A stretch of DNA of 64,000 bases from Streptococcus sanguinis (GTDB lineage Bacteria > Bacillota > Bacilli > Lactobacillales > Streptococcaceae), in NCBI RefSeq assembly GCF_019929225.1, contig NZ_JAHZPA010000002.1:62001-126000 (forward strand), in the 5' to 3' direction. Positions 59,181 through 64,000 of this stretch are shown in pieces. A program made the translations under genes and the position numbers. Below the pieces are notes generated by a model, which worked only from the letters and a program-made list of their open reading frames with translations, did no database searches and had not been told where the DNA came from. Positions within the stretch are counted from its first letter, which is position 1. Each line of letters opens with the position of its first letter.

Positions 59181-61757
59181 ATGAAAAAGACACTTAGTGC
59201 TTTTTCTGTCAGTGCAGCGGCATTGTCTTTGGTGCTCGCAGAAGGAGTTCAGGCTGATCAATTAGTTGATAATCAGTCTTATTCTGATGCGCCCGTTAGT
59301 CAAAGCCAACCACAGGCAGAAAACACACAGAAGGATGAATCTGTTTCGAAAGAACAGGTAGACGCTGCTCAGGCTCTTGTACAAGAAGCCGACAGCAATG
59401 TTGCACAAGGGAAAGCTGATTTGGCTCAAGCTCAGGCAAATACTGCCGCAGCTCAAAGTCAGGTCGAGCAAGCACAAGCTGAAGCTAACCGGGCACAGGA
59501 GGCAGCTGATAAAGCTGGTCCGGAAGCTATTGAAACAGCTAAGCAAGAAGAGAGCAATCAAAAAGCTCAAGTGGACAGCAATAAGTCAGAACTGGCTAAA
59601 GCTGACCAAGCAACTAAGGCGGCTGAAGCTGAGCGCGATGCTCAGGCAGCCAAGACTAAAGAAGCTCAAGAGCAAGCGAAAGCTCAAGAAGGACGCCTTT
59701 TTGAAGCTCAAAATGACGTGAAGGAAGCTCAGGCCAGCCTAAGTGGGGACGCTACATCGAAGGCAGAAAAGAATGTGAAAGCAGCCCAAGATAAGGTGGC
59801 AGCTGACCAGTCTGCTGTTGAAACAGCTCAAGCAAAAGTAGCTACAGCTCGTCAGACTGACAGTCAGAAGCAGGCTGAGGTTGCAAAAGCTCAGACCAAC
59901 CAGACTCAGGCTAAGATGGCTCGTGATGCTTCTCAAAAGAACTTGCAGGAAAAAACTGCTGCAGCTGAGAAGACTCAGTCAGACTTGAACCAAGCTCAAC
60001 AGGCTTTGCAAAAGGCTCAAGCTGGAAAAATTACTACTGAAGCTTCTAGCAATAAAAACCGTGTGTCAATGACTCCGGAATACATTGCAGCCTTGAGAGA
60101 ACTAATTGCACCGAATTTATCAGAGCAAAAAACTAATGAGATTCAAAATAGACTGGCTGCACTTAATGCCAGTGCTAAGGCTCTCAATCGTTATGTAGCG
60201 GATCCTACAGATAGCAAAGCTTTGATTGATACCAATAATATTCCACAGAATGTTCGTCAGGAACTTTCACAGTTTGCTTCAGAACTCATCAACCAGCTGC
60301 GCACTCAGATGGGAACAGGTGAAGTAGTTGTGACACCGTCATCAATTGATTTCGCTGATAAGGTGGCAACAGAATACCGCAAAGACAACTGGAACTGGGA
60401 TTTGATGGAGAAATACCATCACGATGCTAAAGCAATTAACCGCGTAGCGCGTGAATATGGTTTAATGACCACAAGTGCTGAGCAAGAGAGCAAAGGTCTC
60501 CAGTATTATGAAAACGCTTATATTTGGAGAGAAAAAGCTGGCCAAATGAGTGTGGCTGAAATGAAGAGACGAATCTATGATTCCGTTGTTGAATTCATGT
60601 TTAATGGCTATGAATGGCTGCATGCTACATCTATCTCTGGTCTCAATACTGGTCGCCAGAAAAACTATCTGGGTGTTGATTTCTCAATGGAAAGCGACAT
60701 CACTATGGCTCATTTCACCATGGTGTCAGAAGATCAAGTCAAATATGCCAGCAAAAAGAACTTCAATGCCAGCCCGATTACAGGCAAAGCTGCAACAGCA
60801 AAAGTAGATCCGCAGGAAGTAGCTCAGGCTCAAACTGCCTATGACGCTGCCTTCAAGGCCAATCAACTGGCTCTGGCATCTAAGGGAGTTGCTCAAACCA
60901 CTTACAATCGGAAGGCCGCAGCCTTAGAGCAAGCCAACCAGCAACTGGCTCAGGTACAAGCTCAAGCAGGTGAGTCAGCAACTGCTCAGGCACAAGCAGC
61001 TCTTGCTGCAGCTCAAGAGAAGTTGGCAGCTGATCAAGCGGTTTTGGCAGCAGCACAAGCAGCCCTGCAAAATTCAAACTTGGATGACAAGACTAAAGCA
61101 GAAAAATTAACTCAGGCCCAAGAATCTCTGACTGCTGTTCAAGCGACAGTTGCCGCAGCTCAAGAAGCTCTAAAAACTGAATCAGATAAGTTGGCTCAGC
61201 TAGACGCAGCTTTGAATGCAGCAAAAGAAAGAAAGACTAATCTTGAAAAAGCTGTTACAGATGCTGAAGCAGCTTTGCAAATGGCTAAAGAGTCATTGTC
61301 AAATCTTGAAAATGCAGAAGAAAACTTGGAACAAGCTAAAACCAAACTAGCCGCAGCTCAGGCTGCTTACCAAGCAGCTCTTACAGCTCAAACAGATCAA
61401 GAAGCAAAAGTAGCAGTTTTAACTGCGGTTCAAGCACAAGCTAAGGCGACCTACGACTTGCTAGCTCAAACATATGCTGAGCAAAATAAGGAAGAAGATA
61501 TTCGCTATTATCAGTCTGTTTTGGCTCACACAGAGGAGCGCTTCGCTCGCTCTCCGCTTACTAGACAAGCAGGAGATCCTCAGCATACAGCTCTTGGAAC
61601 TACTGGAAATGCTAGCCCTATAAATCATAAACAGGCAGCTGCTTCAGGTCATGCCTTGCCTAAGACAGGGGAAAACTCTTCTTGGCTCATTCTTGCAGGC
61701 CAAATGCTTCTGCTCATGGCTATGAAATTGTTCTACAAGAAACGTTCTCTTGATTAG
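59181..61757 (+). CDS. LPxTG-anchored coiled-coil surface protein with SEC10/PgrA-type domain
   Basis: 858 residues from ATG 59181 (TTG 59175, closer to GGAGGAG, is an alternative). The signal peptide ends near VQADQ. Long Ala/Gln/Lys-rich coiled coils (about 40-270 and 550-770) flank a globular middle region (VSMTPEYIAALRELIAPNLS, NWNWDLMEKYHHDAKAINR) resembling SEC10/PgrA surface exclusion and CAP-like domains. The C-terminus has LPKTGENS, a hydrophobic stretch and a Lys/Arg tail, so sortase A should anchor it. Probable adhesin or aggregation factor; ligand unknown. Confidence 0.82.
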   Translation: MKKTLSAFSVSAAALSLVLAEGVQADQLVDNQSYSDAPVSQSQPQAENTQKDESVSKEQVDAAQALVQEADSNVAQGKADLAQAQANTAAAQSQVEQAQAEANRAQEAADKAGPEAIETAKQEESNQKAQVDSNKSELAKADQATKAAEAERDAQAAKTKEAQEQAKAQEGRLFEAQNDVKEAQASLSGDATSKAEKNVKAAQDKVAADQSAVETAQAKVATARQTDSQKQAEVAKAQTNQTQAKMARDASQKNLQEKTAAAEKTQSDLNQAQQALQKAQAGKITTEASSNKNRVSMTPEYIAALRELIAPNLSEQKTNEIQNRLAALNASAKALNRYVADPTDSKALIDTNNIPQNVRQELSQFASELINQLRTQMGTGEVVVTPSSIDFADKVATEYRKDNWNWDLMEKYHHDAKAINRVAREYGLMTTSAEQESKGLQYYENAYIWREKAGQMSVAEMKRRIYDSVVEFMFNGYEWLHATSISGLNTGRQKNYLGVDFSMESDITMAHFTMVSEDQVKYASKKNFNASPITGKAATAKVDPQEVAQAQTAYDAAFKANQLALASKGVAQTTYNRKAAALEQANQQLAQVQAQAGESATAQAQAALAAAQEKLAADQAVLAAAQAALQNSNLDDKTKAEKLTQAQESLTAVQATVAAAQEALKTESDKLAQLDAALNAAKERKTNLEKAVTDAEAALQMAKESLSNLENAEENLEQAKTKLAAAQAAYQAALTAQTDQEAKVAVLTAVQAQAKATYDLLAQTYAEQNKEEDIRYYQSVLAHTEERFARSPLTRQAGDPQHTALGTTGNASPINHKQAAASGHALPKTGENSSWLILAGQMLLLMAMKLFYKKRSLD

Positions 61758-61775
61758 AAAGAACAAAATCAATCA

Positions 61776-61803
61776 AAAACAGTCAAATTCTTGACTGTTT
61801 TTT
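61776..61803 (+). terminator. Terminator after the surface protein gene
   Basis: AACAGTCAA and TTGACTGTT pair perfectly around ATTC, followed by TTTTTTG. Confidence 0.85.
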
Positions 61804-61887
61804 GTTTGATATGGCTTGATATATCAAGTCATATACTTGAAAAATTCTTTATTTTATAGAATTGTATGTAATTGTTTTTCAATAAAA

Positions 61888-61932
61888 AATTTTCAGATAA
61901 TTATTGAAATTTCACTGCTTTTATGTTACAAT
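61888..61932 (+). promoter_or_regulatory. codY promoter with CodY box
   Basis: TTGAAA (61904-61909), 17-bp spacer, TACAAT (61927-61932), extended TG at 61924. AATTTTCAGATAATT (61888-61902) matches the CodY consensus AATTTTCWGAAAATT at 14 of 15 positions and abuts the -35, implying autoregulation. Confidence 0.8.
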
Positions 61933-61958
61933 GAAGCTAATAAATATGAGGTAAAAAT

Positions 61959-62747
61959 ATGGCCGATTTACTAGAAAAAACACGAAAAATTACGTCTATT
62001 CTGAAGCGCTCGGAAGAGCAGATGCAGGAAGATTTGCCCTATAATGCTATTACGCGTCAGTTGGCTGATATTATCCACTGCAATGCTTGCATTATCAATA
62101 GCAAGGGACGTCTTCTAGGCTATTTCATGCGATATAAGACCAATAATGACCGTGTGGAAGCTTTTTTCCAAGATAAGAATTTCCCAGAGGAGTATGTCCA
62201 AGAAGCCAATCTGATCTATGAAACGGAGGCTAATCTACCGGTTACGCATGATTTGACGATTTTTCCGGTAGAGACCAAGGATGATTTTCCAGATGGCCTG
62301 ACTACCATTGCTCCCATTCATGTTTCAGGGATTCGTTTAGGGTCATTGATTATCTGGCGTAATGACAAGGAATTTGCGGACGATGATCTGATTTTGGTTG
62401 AGATTGCCAGCACAGTGGTTGGTATCCAGCTGCTTAACTTCCAGCGGGAAGAGGATGAGAAAAATATCCGCCGCCGGACGGCAGTGACCATGGCAGTCAA
62501 TACCCTGTCTTACTCAGAACTGAGAGCTGTTTCAGCAATTTTGGGCGAGCTGAATGGCAATGAAGGCCAGCTGACTGCATCTGTCATTGCTGATCGCATT
62601 GGGATTACCCGCTCAGTGATTGTTAATGCCTTGCGCAAGCTGGAAAGTGCTGGGATTATTGAAAGCCGCTCGCTAGGGATGAAGGGAACTTATCTGAAAG
62701 TCCTGATTCCGGATGTCTTTGATGAAATTAAAAAGAGGGACTACTAA
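61959..62747 (+). CDS. codY: Global nutrient regulator CodY
   Basis: 262 residues. The N-terminal GAF-type domain binds branched-chain amino acids ([24 protein letters not shown]), and the C-terminal winged helix has the conserved [26 protein letters not shown] recognition region. Represses amino-acid uptake and synthesis genes when nutrients are ample. Its stop overlaps pncA's start by one base. Confidence 0.97.
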   Translation: MADLLEKTRKITSILKRSEEQMQEDLPYNAITRQLADIIHCNACIINSKGRLLGYFMRYKTNNDRVEAFFQDKNFPEEYVQEANLIYETEANLPVTHDLTIFPVETKDDFPDGLTTIAPIHVSGIRLGSLIIWRNDKEFADDDLILVEIASTVVGIQLLNFQREEDEKNIRRRTAVTMAVNTLSYSELRAVSAILGELNGNEGQLTASVIADRIGITRSVIVNALRKLESAGIIESRSLGMKGTYLKVLIPDVFDEIKKRDY

Positions 62748-63304
62748 TGGCTAAAGCACTGATTTCCATTGATTATACAGTTGATTTTGTCGCAGATGAG
62801 GGCAAGTTGACAGCAGGAGCGCCCGCTCAGGCAATTTCTGAAGCCATTGCTCAAGTGACAGAGGCAGCTTTTGACAGAGGCGATTATATCTTCTTTGCTA
62901 TTGATGCCCATGATGAGAATGATTCCTTTCACCCTGAGAGTAAGCTGTTTCCACCTCACAATATCAAAGGGACCAGCGGTCGCAATCTTTATGGTCCTTT
63001 GGCTGATTTTTATGAGAAGTATCAAGCAGACTCTCGGGTCTTTTGGATGGATAAGCGCCATTATTCTGCTTTTTCTGGTACGGATTTAGATATCCGCCTG
63101 CGGGAAAGAAAGGTAGATACGGTTATTTTGACAGGGGTCTTGACGGATATTTGCGTCTTGCATACAGCGATTGATGCCTATAATCTTGGTTATCAGATTC
63201 AGGTGGTAGAGCCAGCTGTAGCTTCTCTGTCAGAGGAAAATCACAAATTTGCCTTAAACCACTTGCAAAATGTCCTGGGTTCGACTATAATAGATACAAT
63301 TTAA
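62747..63304 (+). CDS. pncA: Nicotinamidase / cysteine hydrolase PncA
   Basis: 185 residues. SIDYTVDF contains the catalytic Asp, WMDKRHYSAFSGTDL the Lys and ILTGVLTDICVLHTAIDA the nucleophilic Cys. IDAHDENDSFHPESKLFPPH shows the metal-binding Asp/His set. It recycles nicotinamide to nicotinate for NAD. It is co-transcribed with codY, a common streptococcal arrangement. Confidence 0.93.
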   Translation: MAKALISIDYTVDFVADEGKLTAGAPAQAISEAIAQVTEAAFDRGDYIFFAIDAHDENDSFHPESKLFPPHNIKGTSGRNLYGPLADFYEKYQADSRVFWMDKRHYSAFSGTDLDIRLRERKVDTVILTGVLTDICVLHTAIDAYNLGYQIQVVEPAVASLSEENHKFALNHLQNVLGSTIIDTI

Positions 63305-63307
63305 GAG

Positions 63308-63526
63308 TAAAAGAGAAGCAGAGTAGGCTTGCTGACTTGCACAGAGAGTGCTGATAGCTGAGAGCAGCACCAAGAAAGCAAAAACCGAAGAACATGTTTC
63401 GTAATCTTTTGTGTGATTAAGCACAAACGTCGCTCACGTTACGAGCTCAGAGGCTGCCTTTTAGGGCGGCGAATAACAGTGGTACCACGGCTTTCGTCTG
63501 TTTTAGAGACGAAAGCTTTTTATTTT
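63308..63526 (+). promoter_or_regulatory. T-box leader with apparent Asn specifier
   Basis: Stem I carries AGTA (63322-63325) on the 5' side and GAA-G-AAC-A (63387-63394) on the 3' side, making AAC (Asn) the likely specifier. The T-box AACAGTGGTACCACGG (63475-63490) is clear. The terminator has arms GCTTTCGTCT (63490-63499) and AGACGAAAGC (63507-63516) followed by TTTTT. Uncharged tRNA should allow read-through into aspS. Specifier assignment is by position, not by folding software. Confidence 0.85.
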
Positions 63527-63615
63527 GCAGTAGGTCCAGTGAAGACGATGGGGAAATATAGTAAATATCCTGAACAACAGGGCGGAGCTACTAATTGATT
63601 TGAGAGGGAAAGAAC

Positions 63616-64000
63616 ATGAAAGAAATTTTTATCGGAAACTATGGTTTAGAACAGGTCGGACAGACCATGACCGCAACTGGCTGGGTGGCCAATATCCGAA
63701 ATCACGGTAAGCTGGCCTTTATTGAATTGCGGGATCGCGAGGGATTGCTTCAGGTCTTTGTTGGCGGTGAGATTGAAGATTTTGCCAAGCTGGAAGACAT
63801 TGGCAAAGAGGATGTCATCGCAGTGACTGGGCAAGTAGTTCAGCGGGAAGAGCGCTTTGTCAATAAGTCCATCAAGTCTGGTCAGGTTGAGCTGAGGGCA
63901 GAGAAGATTGAGGTTATTGCTAGCAGTAAGGCCCTGCCTTTTGAGCTGGACCAGCATGCCCATACAGGGGAAGACCTGCGTCAGAAATACCGCTACCTGG
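63616..64000 (+). CDS. aspS: Aspartyl-tRNA synthetase, N-terminal part, cut by window end
   Basis: 128 residues visible, frame open at the edge. The OB-fold anticodon-binding domain shows TATGWVANIRNHGKLAFIELRDREG, and the class II part begins with LPFELDQHAHTGEDLRQKYRYL, as in bacterial AspRS. The catalytic domain is outside the window. Control by what looks like an Asn-reading T-box suggests a non-discriminating enzyme that charges Asp on tRNA-Asn for later amidation. Confidence 0.85.
   Translation, partial: MKEIFIGNYGLEQVGQTMTATGWVANIRNHGKLAFIELRDREGLLQVFVGGEIEDFAKLEDIGKEDVIAVTGQVVQREERFVNKSIKSGQVELRAEKIEVIASSKALPFELDQHAHTGEDLRQKYRYL

Noticed and set aside
59400-61450. Internal repeats in the surface protein gene as a CRISPR or DNA repeat array
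   Set aside because: The repetition is the Ala/Gln/Lys heptad pattern of coiled coils within one long open frame, without regular spacers.

Overview
The window looks like a chromosomal segment of an oral streptococcus of the sanguinis group. This is inferred from low-to-moderate GC, strong Shine-Dalgarno sites, the block secA / two DAHP synthases / acpS / alr / recG, codY followed by pncA, an LPxTG surface protein, a type VII (LXG) toxin cassette, and above all a B12-dependent ethanolamine/propanediol gene set. The species assignment is an inference.

Layout. 1-7315: the tail of one ABC permease gene, a complete nickel-type ABC transporter (nikABCDE-like), a flavin reductase and, on the minus strand, queG, itself a cobalamin-dependent enzyme. 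7426-10775: two unrecognised membrane proteins, a frameshifted paralogue remnant and an IS3-family element with a 3-bp target duplication. 10782-16509: a transcription unit starting with a HAD-type lipoprotein, then eutP, cobD, pduX, cobT and pduO, which assemble the B12 side chain and lower ligand and adenosylate B12. 16523-16885 (minus): an adenosylcobalamin riboswitch fused to paired ANTAR-type hairpins, a probable decoy small RNA of the EutX/Rli55 type. 16994-32087: the eut operon (G S V W A B C L K-like E M M T-like pduL, an unnamed protein, N H Q). 32484-41282: the pdu operon (B C D E G H, a GlcG-like protein, pduF, acetate/propionate kinase). 41494-49864: core genes. 49865-64000: asparaginase, a HAD/pyrophosphohydrolase fusion, the LXG toxin-immunity cassette, uspA, an aminotransferase, a SEC10/PgrA-type surface protein, codY, pncA and a T-box-controlled aspS cut by the window end.

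How it works together. Ethanolamine ammonia-lyase (EutBC) and diol dehydratase (PduCDE) both use adenosyl-B12 and yield aldehydes. One aldehyde dehydrogenase (EutE), one alcohol dehydrogenase (EutG), one phosphotransacylase (PduL) and one kinase are visible for both branches, and most of the shell is Eut-type (M, M, S, L, N, K-like) with PduB as the only Pdu shell protein. The simplest reading is one hybrid Eut/Pdu microcompartment.

Regulation that can be read from the sequence: dual hairpins with A1/G4 hexaloops next to terminators occur before eutG, before eutA and, unexpectedly, before the lipoprotein/B12-assembly operon. This suggests that EutVW antitermination drives both ethanolamine breakdown and completion of the cofactor, with the riboswitch RNA sequestering EutV when B12 is low. 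All three metabolic units carry a cre-like AAGCGCTT site, which implies carbon catabolite control.
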